Below are positions 28,631-38,254 of a stretch of DNA of 64,000 bases, piece by piece. The notes beneath the pieces were generated by a model, which had not been told where the DNA came from, made no database searches, and saw only the letters and a list, made by a program, of their open reading frames with translations. Every line of letters begins with the position of its first letter. Within the stretch, counting starts at the first letter, position 1. The translations under genes were made by a program, and so were the position numbers. Origin of the DNA: Mangrovivirga cuniculi (lineage in GTDB: Bacteria > Bacteroidota > Bacteroidia > Cytophagales > Cyclobacteriaceae); the NCBI RefSeq assembly GCF_005166025.1, contig NZ_CP028923.1:124001-188000 (forward strand). Direction: 5' to 3'.

Positions 28631-29719
28631 TTAGTCAGGAAATCTTCGATTAACCATGTGCATAAATTCACTTACCTCATAAGAGTCCATATTCCAATGG
28701 TTGTTTGGAGCAAACTCTTTTTCTATAAGGCTGATAACTTCGTTGTATTCCGAGCAATCATCTAATTTTTCTATCGCTTGATCAAACATTTGTGGATCAC
28801 CACCAAAAAGTTCTCTGGTGAACATATATCTCTGGTTAAGTGAAAGCCCTTTTTTAATTGAATTTAGATTTTGATCGGCAAGTGTCTTCACTTTCCCTCT
28901 TTCAGAAGCCACCTTATCATTTAAAGTTTCATAATCAGACTGATATTTATCCACTATAGGTTTTGGGTTGTTTGAATCCTCCTCCTCTATATTTTCGTTG
29001 ATCATTTCATCTGTTTCTTTCAGACTAACTTCACTTTCAACTACTTTTTCTTCGTGAACAGGATCAGCATCATAATCTCCACGACTCTCTGAATAGAGCT
29101 TACCCTCTTCTATTGGCTGATATTCACCCAAATCTTCAATTATATGGTCTATCGAATCGGGTTCATGACCACTTTCTTCGCACACCTTATTAAACTCAGA
29201 TTCCAGATAGCCCGCTGTAAATTCTTCTTCTGAGGAATTTTTCAAACTTGCAATTAATGAATCCCATAGTTTCTTATTTATAGTCAGATACTTTCCTTTT
29301 TCCTCAAGTGTTTTAACCTTTAAAGGAGCTGACTGCTTAAATTCAGCAATGAAATAATCATAAGGAGAATACATCAACATCAAAGTATCCTTCACAGACT
29401 CTTTAACTAATGGCTCAAGGTCATTCTCAGCAATCAAAATATGATTTGAGACCTTATTTTTAAATGTGATTAGCGCTTCTTTAACTTCGGGATGATCATA
29501 ATTAAAATAAGGACTGGCAGTGATTTGCTTCATCTCCTTTTTCCAATTCTGGAACAGATATTTGATAACGAAATAATTGACCTGCCTGACTGAAGTAAGC
29601 TTTTTAATATCAGAACCCGAGACTTTCTCTGTTTCTGAAAAAGTAGCTGCACAAATCTGCCGTGCTACATTGCTTGCATAATCGTTAAGGTAATATTCAT
29701 TTAAAGCAGGTGAAGACAT
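28631..29719 (-). CDS. Conserved-looking cytoplasmic protein of unknown function
   Basis: About 362 residues with no signal peptide or membrane helix. The N-terminal half is helical (MSSPALNEYYLNDYASNVAR start). A highly acidic, probably disordered centre spans about residues 195-265. A compact C-terminal helical domain contains SLNQRYMFTRELFGGDPQMF and FDQAIEKLDD. That tail resembles one I associate with uncharacterised Bacteroidota proteins, from memory only. ATG at 29717-29719 is preferred over an upstream start at 29752, which adds a hydrophobic stub. No function is assigned. Confidence 0.7.
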   Translation of the reverse strand: MSSPALNEYYLNDYASNVARQICAATFSETEKVSGSDIKKLTSVRQVNYFVIKYLFQNWKKEMKQITASPYFNYDHPEVKEALITFKNKVSNHILIAENDLEPLVKESVKDTLMLMYSPYDYFIAEFKQSAPLKVKTLEEKGKYLTINKKLWDSLIASLKNSSEEEFTAGYLESEFNKVCEESGHEPDSIDHIIEDLGEYQPIEEGKLYSESRGDYDADPVHEEKVVESEVSLKETDEMINENIEEEDSNNPKPIVDKYQSDYETLNDKVASERGKVKTLADQNLNSIKKGLSLNQRYMFTRELFGGDPQMFDQAIEKLDDCSEYNEVISLIEKEFAPNNHWNMDSYEVSEFMHMVNRRFPD

Positions 29720-29845
29720 AATTCTTAGTTTTATTCCAAAAATCAATACCAAAAAAAGTATCCTTAAGCAATGTTAGAATTTATTTCTATTTTAACGAAC
29801 AATTTGTAAGGTTATTGATTAATCTGATAGATCAATTTATGGATA

Positions 29846-30178
29846 ATGGAAAATGTAATTGTAATTACAAGTCTAAAAGATAGGTCTATCATTTTTTCAG
29901 ATAACGAAGAGTCATTCCTGGACATTTTTAAAAAGGAAAAAATTCAATGGATGAACATCTGCGGGGGAAAAGGTAAATGCACAACCTGTAGAATGTTAGT
30001 GGTGAATGGTAGTGAGAACATTTCAAAGCCTGCCGAGGTAGAAGAGAGGTTCCTGTTTTTAAATAGATTAAAACCGGGAGAAAGGCTTGCATGTCAGGCC
30101 AAACCGATAAAAGGACGTATAGAAATAAAAACACCTCGAGATTATAAACTTCCACATATTAATTATTCCGATGATTAG
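29846..30178 (+). CDS. 2Fe-2S ferredoxin
   Basis: Small electron carrier of 110 residues. Three cluster ligands are in CGGKGKCTTC (C-x5-C-x2-C, about residues 39-48) and the fourth in LACQAKP some 30 residues on, the plant/adrenodoxin-type pattern. No reductase domain is attached and no obvious partner is adjacent. It ends 15 bases before tdk. Confidence 0.85.
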   Translation: MENVIVITSLKDRSIIFSDNEESFLDIFKKEKIQWMNICGGKGKCTTCRMLVVNGSENISKPAEVEERFLFLNRLKPGERLACQAKPIKGRIEIKTPRDYKLPHINYSDD

Positions 30179-30181
30179 CTT

Positions 30182-30189
30182 TATCTTTG
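30182..30189 (+). promoter_or_regulatory. -7 box immediately before tdk
   Basis: TATCTTTG matches TAnnTTTG and is followed by only four bases (GAGC) and the tdk ATG. No good -33 element is seen. If used, it would give a leaderless or nearly leaderless transcript. Confidence 0.4.
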
Positions 30190-30193
30190 GAGC

Positions 30194-30790
30194 ATGTTTA
30201 TTGAACCATCTTTAGAGCAATATGGAGACGGAGAGAAATACTCCGGTTGGATAGAGGTGATTTGCGGATCGATGTTTTCCGGAAAAACTGAAGAGTTAAT
30301 CAGAAGACTTAATCGTGCAGTCCTGGCAAATCAGAAAGTAGAAATTTTTAAACCTGTCATTGATAATCGGTATTCTGAATCAGAAATAGTTTCCCACAAC
30401 AAAAATGCTATTCGTTCAACTACGGTTAATTTTGCAGATGATATTTTATTAAAAGCCGGAGATTGCTCGGTAGTTGGTATCGATGAGGCTCAATTTTTTG
30501 ATAAAAGAATTGTTGATGTCTGTAATGAACTTGCAAACGAGGGAAAAAGAGTAGTTGTTGCGGGTTTAGACATGGACTATATGGGCAGGCCTTTTGGTCC
30601 TATGCCTTATTTAATGGCTGTAGCAGAGTTTGTCACTAAAGTTCATGCGATCTGCATGAAAAACGGATCCCTTGCTAATTATTCTTTCAGAAAAGTAATC
30701 AATGATGATAAAGTCCTGGTTGGAGAAACCGAAAGTTATGAAGCGAGATGTCGAAAATGCTTTTTTACCGGCCTTAAAAATTCTAACTAG
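30194..30790 (+). CDS. tdk: Thymidine kinase (type II)
   Basis: Phosphorylates thymidine in the salvage pathway. The 198-residue protein has the P-loop [11 protein letters not shown] (about 28-38), the DEAQF motif ([10 protein letters not shown]) carrying the catalytic Glu, and the lasso segment ending [14 protein letters not shown] with zinc-type Cys. Of the four usual zinc Cys, the first pair appears incomplete ([11 protein letters not shown] has a single Cys), a variation to note. The porZ start lies inside its last 50 bases. Confidence 0.93.
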   Translation: MFIEPSLEQYGDGEKYSGWIEVICGSMFSGKTEELIRRLNRAVLANQKVEIFKPVIDNRYSESEIVSHNKNAIRSTTVNFADDILLKAGDCSVVGIDEAQFFDKRIVDVCNELANEGKRVVVAGLDMDYMGRPFGPMPYLMAVAEFVTKVHAICMKNGSLANYSFRKVINDDKVLVGETESYEARCRKCFFTGLKNSN

Positions 30791-32927
30791 ATTCTTAAGG
30801 TTTATTTTACCTTCCCTATTCTTTCTGAATATTTCAGCACAAAATAATATTCCGACAGGTACATGGGAAGCACATTATTCCTATAATACTACAGAATTTG
30901 TAGTCGGGTTTAACGATGAAATTATCGGAATCAGTAACCCGGGTATTTTCTCCTACGTCCCGATTGAAGGATGGATCTCTAAAGTTAATACTGATGAATT
31001 ACCGGCTGAAAACATATCTTCTGCTTTTAGCTCCTCTGATTATCTTATTTATGGCTTCGCAGATGGTTCTTTATATAAAGTTCAGAAAAATGAAATAATC
31101 ATAAATAATGAGCTTGTTTCTCCATCAACCAATTTTTACATCAATTCAATCAAAGAGTTTAACGGTCTTCTCTATCTGGCTACAGATGAAGGATTAGTAT
31201 TAGCTAATTTAGAAGATCTTTCTATAAGAGATGCTTTTTTGCAAATTGGAGATAGTGCCAAATCTGTTAAAGTATTTGATATCACTTTTCTATCTGACAG
31301 TATTTATATTTCGACCGATGAAGGAATCAAAGCAGCTTCAAGGAATTCTAATCTAGCTGACTTTAATCAATGGAAAGTCAGGTCAGAAATTGCAATAAAA
31401 GAGTTTTTTGAATTAGGAGGTGAAGTTTTAGCAATAACTAAAGCTGGAGGTCTCCTGAAAAAATCGATTGATGGAACCTGGTCAACTGTAGAAAACCAAC
31501 CGGTAGATGGATGGATAGCTGGATCTACTTACAATTCACAATTATTTCTTGTCAACGAAAATAATGTTTACACCTGGAATAATGGTGTTTTTACAAACAT
31601 AGCAGACCTCTCGTCCACTATAGACCCGCTTGATATCGTTGTTAATAATGACATAGTGTTTCTGGGCACCAGAAATTCAGGATTGATCAGGATTGATAAT
31701 AATAATACTACATCCCTGAAACCTGATGGACCGGAGAATAACTTTCCTTCAGCAATTCGATTTACCGGCAGCAATCTATTCGCCCTTAATTCTAATGAAG
31801 CTGAATTAATTTCATATTTAGAAAACTCCGAATGGAAAGAAACTTCTTTATTCGATGCCATAATTACCGATGTTGCATACCATAACCAGAAATATTATTT
31901 CGCATCCATCTCCCGTGGTCTAATATCAGACTTAGAAAACCCCGTACTGTTAACAGGAGAAACGTTAGAAATAGATGTAATAGCCGGTGAAGGCCCTAAC
32001 GATTATGAATTTACTGCAATCACTTCTTTTGCGGATAAATTATTATTTGCTCAGACAAATAGTACAGCCTATTTATACACCGAAGATCTGGAAACCACTA
32101 CTCCCTTTCCAAAAGCAGATAGCAGATTAAACTATATAAGAAACCTCAAAATAGTTGACGGAAATATCATAGCCTTAACAAGCCAAAATCCAGATGGTAA
32201 AATAGTAATTATTAATCCTGAAGATCAGGAATTTCGGATATTAACCTCCAGTGAGAACAATGGTGGCTTACCTGGTACGATCTATAATTTAGGTTCGGAT
32301 AGCGATGGGAGAATATGGATTGCTTCCAATAATGGCGTTTGGTTTTTAGATGTTCCATTTGGGGTATTTGATTTTGTTGCAATGAATGCTTCAAGACCAA
32401 TTATAGATGGCCGCTACTTATTAGAAGGCAGAAAAGTGAATGATTTATTTATTGATACCGGCGACAGGCTCTGGACTGCAACCGCATTGGGAATACGATT
32501 ATTTGACTCTAATCTGGAAGAGGAACTTGCTTTTTTTAATACCGAAAATTCCCTTCTGCCATCTAATAATGTATTACAATTAGAATATGACCCTTCTTCT
32601 GGTAAGGTTTATGCATTAACAGATAGAGGAATAGTCGCATATCAAAGTGATGCCACATTACCTGCTACAGATTATAATTCCGTAAACATTTATCCAAACC
32701 CTTTCTCTGTTGAAAGAAATGAAATCATAACCATTAGTGATATCAAAGGGAACAGCAATATTAAAATCACGACTGCATCAGGAGTTTTCGTTGACGAAAT
32801 TGAAAGTAAAGGAGGCTCTGCTTCATGGAATCCACCTTCGAATATACCTCCGGGAGTTTATCTTTTTTTCATGGCAGACCAATTCTATGAAGATGGCTAT
32901 ATTGGTAAGGCTGTAATTATTCCGTAA
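30738..32927 (+). CDS. porZ: PorZ-like T9SS beta-propeller protein with C-terminal sorting domain
   Basis: Exported surface protein of about 729 residues. The N-terminal signal region ends FFLNISA before QNNIPTG. Two beta-propellers follow, with repeated blades such as [20 protein letters not shown] and [15 protein letters not shown]. The last 80 residues form a type A T9SS sorting domain starting VNIYPNPF. PorZ assists anchoring of T9SS cargo to lipopolysaccharide at the cell surface. The start ATG at 30738 lies within tdk; it gives an unusually long n-region. recO begins one base after its stop. Length, two propellers and CTD support PorZ over a generic sensor propeller. Confidence 0.82.
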   Translation: MKRDVENAFLPALKILTRFLRFILPSLFFLNISAQNNIPTGTWEAHYSYNTTEFVVGFNDEIIGISNPGIFSYVPIEGWISKVNTDELPAENISSAFSSSDYLIYGFADGSLYKVQKNEIIINNELVSPSTNFYINSIKEFNGLLYLATDEGLVLANLEDLSIRDAFLQIGDSAKSVKVFDITFLSDSIYISTDEGIKAASRNSNLADFNQWKVRSEIAIKEFFELGGEVLAITKAGGLLKKSIDGTWSTVENQPVDGWIAGSTYNSQLFLVNENNVYTWNNGVFTNIADLSSTIDPLDIVVNNDIVFLGTRNSGLIRIDNNNTTSLKPDGPENNFPSAIRFTGSNLFALNSNEAELISYLENSEWKETSLFDAIITDVAYHNQKYYFASISRGLISDLENPVLLTGETLEIDVIAGEGPNDYEFTAITSFADKLLFAQTNSTAYLYTEDLETTTPFPKADSRLNYIRNLKIVDGNIIALTSQNPDGKIVIINPEDQEFRILTSSENNGGLPGTIYNLGSDSDGRIWIASNNGVWFLDVPFGVFDFVAMNASRPIIDGRYLLEGRKVNDLFIDTGDRLWTATALGIRLFDSNLEEELAFFNTENSLLPSNNVLQLEYDPSSGKVYALTDRGIVAYQSDATLPATDYNSVNIYPNPFSVERNEIITISDIKGNSNIKITTASGVFVDEIESKGGSASWNPPSNIPPGVYLFFMADQFYEDGYIGKAVIIP

Positions 32928-32928
32928 A

Positions 32929-33612
32929 ATGCTTACTAATACACAAGGAATAGTTTTCAATTACATCAAATACGGTGAATCATCAATAATATGCAGGATT
33001 TTCACCAGGGATAAAGGATTGAAATCCTTTATTATTAACAGTGCCAGAACATCTAAAGGAAAAGGTAAAATCGCTCTTTATCAGCCTTTGAATCTTCTTG
33101 AAATGGTTATTTATGACAGAAACGATGATAAAATAACCAGGATAAACGAAGCCCGAATTGATTTTCATTATAAAACAATTCCATTTGACCCGGTAAAAAG
33201 GGGGATTGGCTTATTTTTATCTGAGATTCTTTTCAAAATAGTAAAACAAGATCAGGACCCACAACCTGTACATGACTTCATTAGAAACTCAATTTGCATT
33301 TTCGATCAGATCGACCAGGACATTAATAACTTTCATTTAAAATTTCTGATAAAACTAAGCCCTTACCTGGGCCTAAATATGGAAAGCGGATATGTCCTGG
33401 CTGATGAAATGGAATCATTTTATAACCTGAAAATCAACCAGCCAATTTTGGATGGATTTGAAGAGTTGAGTTCCTCTGATTATGGAGAAAAATCTGAAAT
33501 AAGTAATACGGTAAGAAGAGAGTTACTTCATGTATTGATCGATTTTTACAGGTATCACCTGGACATCGGTGAACTAAAATCTCTTCCCGTTTTAATTGAA
33601 TTATATTTATAA
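32929..33612 (+). CDS. recO: DNA repair protein RecO
   Basis: Helps load RecA at single-strand gaps together with RecR. The 227-residue protein starts with the OB-fold region MLTNTQGIVFNYIKYGESSIICRIFT and SARTSKGKGKIALYQPLNLLEMVIY, followed by the helical domain. The zinc finger found in some RecO proteins is not visible, as in other Bacteroidota. It is co-transcribed with porZ (one base apart) and ends at a strong hairpin. Confidence 0.88.
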   Translation: MLTNTQGIVFNYIKYGESSIICRIFTRDKGLKSFIINSARTSKGKGKIALYQPLNLLEMVIYDRNDDKITRINEARIDFHYKTIPFDPVKRGIGLFLSEILFKIVKQDQDPQPVHDFIRNSICIFDQIDQDINNFHLKFLIKLSPYLGLNMESGYVLADEMESFYNLKINQPILDGFEELSSSDYGEKSEISNTVRRELLHVLIDFYRYHLDIGELKSLPVLIELYL

Positions 33613-33640
33613 AAAAACCCGGCATTGCACCGGGTTCGTT
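33611..33640. terminator. Bidirectional terminator between recO and a lipoprotein gene
   Basis: AACCCGG and CCGGGTT form a 7-bp stem around CATTGCA. Seven T follow on the minus strand; the plus-strand tail is T-rich but broken. Confidence 0.85.
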
Positions 33641-33662
33641 TATATTATTAGTGGATTTCTTT

Positions 33663-34478
33663 CTATTCTGTCAATGTAATGGTTCTTTCAACAGTATTGA
33701 ATGGACCAGGAACTACATTTCCCTCGCTGTCGATAAGTTCTAACATAATAGTGTTTTCTCCCATCGGCATTCCTTCAATAAAATAAGGTTGCCATTTATC
33801 AATAAGGAAAGTTTCTTCGTTTATGGTAGCTCTTACCTTGTTACCATCTGCTGAAAGGTCAGTATTTAACAGGTAAAAATCTAAAAGCACCTTTTCTGTA
33901 TTTGCTCCACTGTACTCACCTTTAGGTCGGCTATAAAACATATGAGGCTGTGTTAAATCAGCAGGCTCAGCGTCAACATCTCCAACTGTGAACTGACGAA
34001 TTACATATGCATCAGGATTTTTAAGACTCTCATGGTAAGATCTAGAAAGAAAAGCCAGAGCCACGTAGTGACCTTCTTCCATTTCTTTGTCAAACTGAGC
34101 GTCGTAGTGAGCAGAATAAGGCTCATTATTTAAAATAAGGTGAATATGTTGTCCTTTATCTGAATTTGCACAATTCTTTATATCGGCATCAGGAGTCTGA
34201 CTAGCCAGAGTATAATTCTTCACATTAAAATTAAAATTCACAGTACCAGGTTTTAGTTCTGCTGATTCTGATGGTGAATTCATTTCCAACATCGAATCAT
34301 TAAATTCTGGAGAATTTGTTACCGGTGAGATGCTGATTGGAGCATCCTCAGTCATTGTTTCTTCTGCCATTGCAGTTGAATCTTCTGCAGATTCCTCATC
34401 CGATCCTTCCTTAGTGTTACAAGAAGTAACTGCTAAAATAGCTAACAAACAGATAGTTGTTATTCTAATTTTCATCAT
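33663..34478 (-). CDS. Lipoprotein of unknown function
   Basis: A 271-residue lipoprotein: hydrophobic signal with lipobox ILAVTSC (Cys at about 20), then an acidic Glu/Ser/Thr-rich linker to about residue 75. The globular part includes GQHIHLILNNEPYSAHY, rich in His, and an immunoglobulin-like end (GENTIMLELIDSEGNVVPGP). The His segment recalls DUF4399-type proteins, but I cannot assign the family. It is divergent from the 2-oxoglutarate oxygenase gene, with 91 bases between them. Confidence 0.72.
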   Translation of the reverse strand: MMKIRITTICLLAILAVTSCNTKEGSDEESAEDSTAMAEETMTEDAPISISPVTNSPEFNDSMLEMNSPSESAELKPGTVNFNFNVKNYTLASQTPDADIKNCANSDKGQHIHLILNNEPYSAHYDAQFDKEMEEGHYVALAFLSRSYHESLKNPDAYVIRQFTVGDVDAEPADLTQPHMFYSRPKGEYSGANTEKVLLDFYLLNTDLSADGNKVRATINEETFLIDKWQPYFIEGMPMGENTIMLELIDSEGNVVPGPFNTVERTITLTE

Positions 34479-34569
34479 ATCTTGTTGATTTTGTCGATAT
34501 TGTGTGTATTTCGGTTTATTAATATTAAGAAAAAATAAGTAGTTTGCAATGCAATAAATACATTATAAA

Positions 34570-35541
34570 ATGTCTGACATACTATATAACGATATTCCAT
34601 CACTGGATTTGAATGACTTCAGGAGCAATGACCCTGAAAGGAAAGCTGAATTTGTGAAGGCTTTAGGAGATGCTTATCAGAACATTGGTTTTGTAGCAGT
34701 CAAAAACCATGGACTGAGTGACGAACTCCAGGAGAAATTATATAATAATGTGAAAGAGTTTTTCCGCCTGGACGACGAAGTGAAAAAGAAATATGAGAGA
34801 CCGGATATCGCTGGCCAAAGAGGATATAACGGTAAGATGAAGGAGCATGCAAAAGGAAGAAATGTTGGTGACTTGAAAGAATTCTACCATGTAGGACAAC
34901 CAAATGACTCTTCTCATCCACTTACGGATGAATATCCTGATAATGTATGGCCGGAAGAAGTTCCTGAATTTAAAGATGCCTGCCTTCATGCTTTCAAAAC
35001 GCTTGAGCAAGCAGGATTAGATATGCTAAGTGCTATTGCTATTCACCTTGGCCTTCCTGAAAATTACTTCCAGAATAAGGCTTCATATGGTAATAGCATC
35101 CTCAGAGCAATCCATTATTACCCAATCACTAACCCTGACGAAGTACCAGATGATGCTGTAAGGGCCGCCGAACATGGGGATATTAATTTGATCACACTCT
35201 TAATGGGTGCAAGTGCTGATGGACTCCAGGTATTGAGAAAAGACGGTAAATGGATTCCAATTACTGCTCTGCCAGATCAAATCATTGTTAATGTTGGAGA
35301 TATGCTGGCAAGACTTACTAATGATAAGTTAAAGTCTACCATCCATAGGGTGGTGAATCCTCCAAAAGAAAAAATGAACACTTCCAGATATTCAATTCCA
35401 TTTTTCATGCACCCAAGATCAGAAATGGATTTAACATGCCTGGAAAGCTGTATTGATGAAGAAAACCCGAAACAATATGAGGATATGACAGCTGGTGAAT
35501 TTCTGGATCAGCGATTAGCTGAAATCGGATTAAAAAAATAA
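34570..35541 (+). CDS. 2-oxoglutarate/Fe(II)-dependent oxygenase, isopenicillin-N-synthase-like
   Basis: A 323-residue non-heme iron oxygenase. The N-terminal DIOX_N domain has GFVAVKNHGL. The iron-binding triad is visible as H-x-D in EHGDINLITLL and the distal His in KSTIHRVVNP, with the co-substrate Arg in RYSIPFFMHP. The family covers hydroxylases, desaturases and cyclases, so the substrate is unknown. It is followed after 15 bases by chrA. Confidence 0.88.
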   Translation: MSDILYNDIPSLDLNDFRSNDPERKAEFVKALGDAYQNIGFVAVKNHGLSDELQEKLYNNVKEFFRLDDEVKKKYERPDIAGQRGYNGKMKEHAKGRNVGDLKEFYHVGQPNDSSHPLTDEYPDNVWPEEVPEFKDACLHAFKTLEQAGLDMLSAIAIHLGLPENYFQNKASYGNSILRAIHYYPITNPDEVPDDAVRAAEHGDINLITLLMGASADGLQVLRKDGKWIPITALPDQIIVNVGDMLARLTNDKLKSTIHRVVNPPKEKMNTSRYSIPFFMHPRSEMDLTCLESCIDEENPKQYEDMTAGEFLDQRLAEIGLKK

Positions 35542-35556
35542 GCCCGATTTTCCTTT

Positions 35557-36717
35557 ATGCGGAAAATTCGATCTTTAATTTACCTCAAAGAAGTGTTAAA
35601 GTTAGGTGTGTCTGCCTTTGGAGGCCCCCAGGCACACCTGGCTTTATTTTTTGATATTTTTGTTGATAAAAGAGCATACCTGACTAATAAGGAATTAATT
35701 GAACTTCATGCTCTTTGTCAGATCCTGCCAGGCCCTACTTCCACTCAAACAATTACAGCAATAGGTTATAGAATCGGTGGGCCAAAACTAGCCTACTTAA
35801 CTTTATTGGTTTGGTGTTTACCTGCTGTAACAGTGATGACTGGCGTTGGGTTAGCATTATCGTATTTGAACGACCCCCTGTCTGTTACAGAATTTATTCA
35901 ACCAATGGTGGTAGGAATTGTAGCCGTTGCAGCAATTAGGGTCAGTAATAAAGTGGTAGTATCAAACCATGGAATGATTGTCTTGGTTCTAACTGCAGTA
36001 GCTGCCTATTTTTACAGAAGTCCTTTTGCCTACCCGGCGTTAATTATTTTTGGAGGGCTTTCAACAGCTATAAATTTCAGGTTACACCCGAAGGTTGAAG
36101 ACAAAGCCTTAAAAATTAACTGGAGCAATTTCTTACTCTGGGGTGGTGTCCTGATTTTCGCAGCTTTGTTAGGAGCAATAACTCATAAAAGAGAAATTCT
36201 TTTATTCGAAAACTTTTATAGAAACGGATCTCTGATTTTTGGAGGCGGGCAAGTTCTAATACCTTTACTCTATACAGAGTTCGTCGAGTTTAAGCAATAT
36301 CTCACTTCAAACGAATTTTTATCCGGGTATGGATTTAATCAGGCTGTTCCGGGCCCGACTTTTAGTTTTGCTGCATTTGTTGGTACATTATCAATGCGCG
36401 AATTCGGTCCATTAGCCCAGGTAATAGGAGCTCTTTTAAGTGCTGCAGGTATATTTCTTCCAGGCACTTTTTTAATCTTCTTTATTATAAGGTTTTGGGA
36501 TGACCTTAAAAAATATAGAATAATTAAGGCGTCACTAGAGGGAGTAAATGCCGCCGGGTCAGGCCTGGTTGTTGCTGCTGCATTTTTGTTATATGAGCCT
36601 ATCGATAAAAACCCGATGAGTTTTGGGATAATTCTTATTACTGTAGGGCTGATGCTAATCAGGGTAAGAACGCCTTATATTATTATCGCCGGAATAATCG
36701 CTGGATTTATTTTTTAA
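35557..36717 (+). CDS. chrA: ChrA-type chromate transporter, two-domain form
   Basis: A membrane protein of 386 residues made of two homologous CHR halves. The first has SAFGGPQAHLALF and GPTSTQTITAIGYRIGG. The second has FGGGQVLIPLLYTEF and NQAVPGPTFSFAAFVG. About ten hydrophobic segments are present. The family includes chromate exporters but also members with no tested role; no chromate regulator (chrB) is nearby. The 3' end overlaps the convergent LD-carboxypeptidase gene by 11 bases. Confidence 0.87.
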   Translation: MRKIRSLIYLKEVLKLGVSAFGGPQAHLALFFDIFVDKRAYLTNKELIELHALCQILPGPTSTQTITAIGYRIGGPKLAYLTLLVWCLPAVTVMTGVGLALSYLNDPLSVTEFIQPMVVGIVAVAAIRVSNKVVVSNHGMIVLVLTAVAAYFYRSPFAYPALIIFGGLSTAINFRLHPKVEDKALKINWSNFLLWGGVLIFAALLGAITHKREILLFENFYRNGSLIFGGGQVLIPLLYTEFVEFKQYLTSNEFLSGYGFNQAVPGPTFSFAAFVGTLSMREFGPLAQVIGALLSAAGIFLPGTFLIFFIIRFWDDLKKYRIIKASLEGVNAAGSGLVVAAAFLLYEPIDKNPMSFGIILITVGLMLIRVRTPYIIIAGIIAGFIF

Positions 36718-37615
36718 CGATCAAGTGCACCTTTTCTTTATCAGCCCTTATCTTAGATTGAAGTCCGCAAGGAATCAAATGATTTTCATCTATGTGGCCA
36801 AAGGGAACATCAAAATATACGGGGAAATCATAATCACTAACATGACTTAAAATAATTTCATTTGCTTCCAACCCAAACGGTTCTTCATCATATGGTACAT
36901 CCGTTACACCTCCGACTAATAATCCACTAATTTCACTTAAAATACCTGCCCTTTTTAATTGAACCATTGACCTGTCTATCCGATATAAATCTTCACCCAC
37001 TTCTTCCAGAAAAAGAATCTTATTTTTAAAAGTCAGAGGAAAAGACTTTGTCCCAATATTATTAGCAATCATTGAAAGGTTTCCTCCTATAAGGCTACCA
37101 TCACAATTATGAACTCGATCAATTGAAGTTTGATCCCATTCTAACTTATAATCTTCAGGCTCCATTAAAAAAAGCCTGATAGAATTGAGTGCTTCCTTAC
37201 TTGTCTTATTTTTAAAAAGTGCTGGCATTGAAGAATGAGCAGAAGCAACTCCTAATCGCTCCAATTGCAATAATAATGTTGTTATGTCAGAAAAGCCTAG
37301 TATCCATTTAGGATACTTATAAAGAGGTTTAAAATCGATATTATCAACAATTCTGGTAGTTCCATAACCCCCACGGACACAAAAAACAGCTTTTATGTCA
37401 GGAGATGAAATAGCATATTGAAGATCTTCCGACCTGGCGGAATCTTTACCGGCAAACCTAAAATCTTTGTTAAGAAGGTTTTTACCTTTAAGAACCTTCA
37501 AGCCCCACTGTTCTAAAATTTCTACTGCATGATCAACAGCAGTAGAATCAACAGCTCGGGCAGTCGCTACAATAATTACTTTATCGCCTGGAGAAAGAAA
37601 TTCCGGTATGATCAT
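36707..37615 (-). CDS. LD-carboxypeptidase (S66 family)
   Basis: Releases the terminal D-Ala from tetrapeptide murein fragments during peptidoglycan recycling. The catalytic Ser lies in GFSDITTLL, the Glu in FLEEVGEDLYRI and the His in PFGHIDENHLIPCG; RGGYGTTRIV precedes them as in the family. The length of 302 residues is typical. No signal peptide is seen, so it is cytoplasmic. It lies downstream of the ompH terminator and is probably transcribed separately. Confidence 0.92.
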   Translation of the reverse strand: MIIPEFLSPGDKVIIVATARAVDSTAVDHAVEILEQWGLKVLKGKNLLNKDFRFAGKDSARSEDLQYAISSPDIKAVFCVRGGYGTTRIVDNIDFKPLYKYPKWILGFSDITTLLLQLERLGVASAHSSMPALFKNKTSKEALNSIRLFLMEPEDYKLEWDQTSIDRVHNCDGSLIGGNLSMIANNIGTKSFPLTFKNKILFLEEVGEDLYRIDRSMVQLKRAGILSEISGLLVGGVTDVPYDEEPFGLEANEIILSHVSDYDFPVYFDVPFGHIDENHLIPCGLQSKIRADKEKVHLIVKK

Positions 37616-37640
37616 ATTTGAAAAATATTGATTAAAAACA

Positions 37641-37669
37641 AAAAAAGCCTCAAAAAGAGGCTTTTTTTA
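37641..37669. terminator. Terminator at the end of the bamA-ompH operon
   Basis: AAAAGCCTC (37643-37651) pairs with GAGGCTTTT (37657-37665) around AAAAA. Runs of T follow on both strands; on the minus strand it ends the long uppS-bamA-ompH transcript. Confidence 0.88.
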
Positions 37670-37686
37670 TTCTTAGGAATATTTTT

Positions 37687-38229
37687 TTACTCAGTTGGAG
37701 GAGTTACTCCAAGTTTAACGAAGATTTTATCTGTTACATCAGATTCATCATTTGCAAAAAGAAGAATATCAGTACCAGGAGTTCCACTGTTAAAAATGTG
37801 AGTATAACCTTCTTCCTCAGCTACCTGCTTAATTGCAGTCTCTATTTTTTTGTATAGAGGCTGTAATAGCTCAGTGTACTTAGCCTGCATACTCTTTTGA
37901 GCATCCTGAGCAAATTTTTGAAGATTTTGATCCATTTGCTGAAGCTCTCTTTCTTTGTCAGCTCTTACTACATCTGACCACTGATTAGCCTGAACATTTT
38001 GTTCATATTCAGTCACTTTACTTCTAAGAGTTTGTTGTTTAGCCTGAATCTGATTCTGCAGTTGCTTTTGATATGTCTCAAACTCGCTTTGTACATTCTT
38101 CATTTCAGGCAAGTTAGAAAGTACATAGTCAACATTTGTATAACCTATTTTCAGCGACTGGCCTTGAGCCGACATGCTGAATCCGGCGATAATAATTCCA
38201 AAAACAATAAGAAAAAATTTACTTTTCAT
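37687..38229 (-). CDS. OmpH/Skp family periplasmic chaperone (second copy)
   Basis: Periplasmic chaperone for unfolded outer-membrane proteins. Starting at ATG 38227-38229 (MKSKFFLIVFG) it has 180 residues, with a signal peptide ending MSA before QGQSLKIGYTNVDYVL. A long Gln-rich helical arm spans about residues 50-125 (QKQLQNQIQAKQQTLRSK), and the family C-terminus FNSGTPGTDILLFA follows. An extended start at 38289 is rejected because it hides the signal peptide. It is the distal member of a tandem ompH pair. Confidence 0.9.
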   Translation of the reverse strand: MKSKFFLIVFGIIIAGFSMSAQGQSLKIGYTNVDYVLSNLPEMKNVQSEFETYQKQLQNQIQAKQQTLRSKVTEYEQNVQANQWSDVVRADKERELQQMDQNLQKFAQDAQKSMQAKYTELLQPLYKKIETAIKQVAEEEGYTHIFNSGTPGTDILLFANDESDVTDKIFVKLGVTPPTE

Positions 38230-38254
38230 CATTCTCCAATTTAAATTATAAGTT

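Noticed and set aside
29814-29836. Inverted repeat ATTGAT...ATCAAT before the ferredoxin gene
   Set aside because: Six-base AT-rich arms with an 11-base spacer are expected by chance in this composition; there is no T-tract or promoter alignment.
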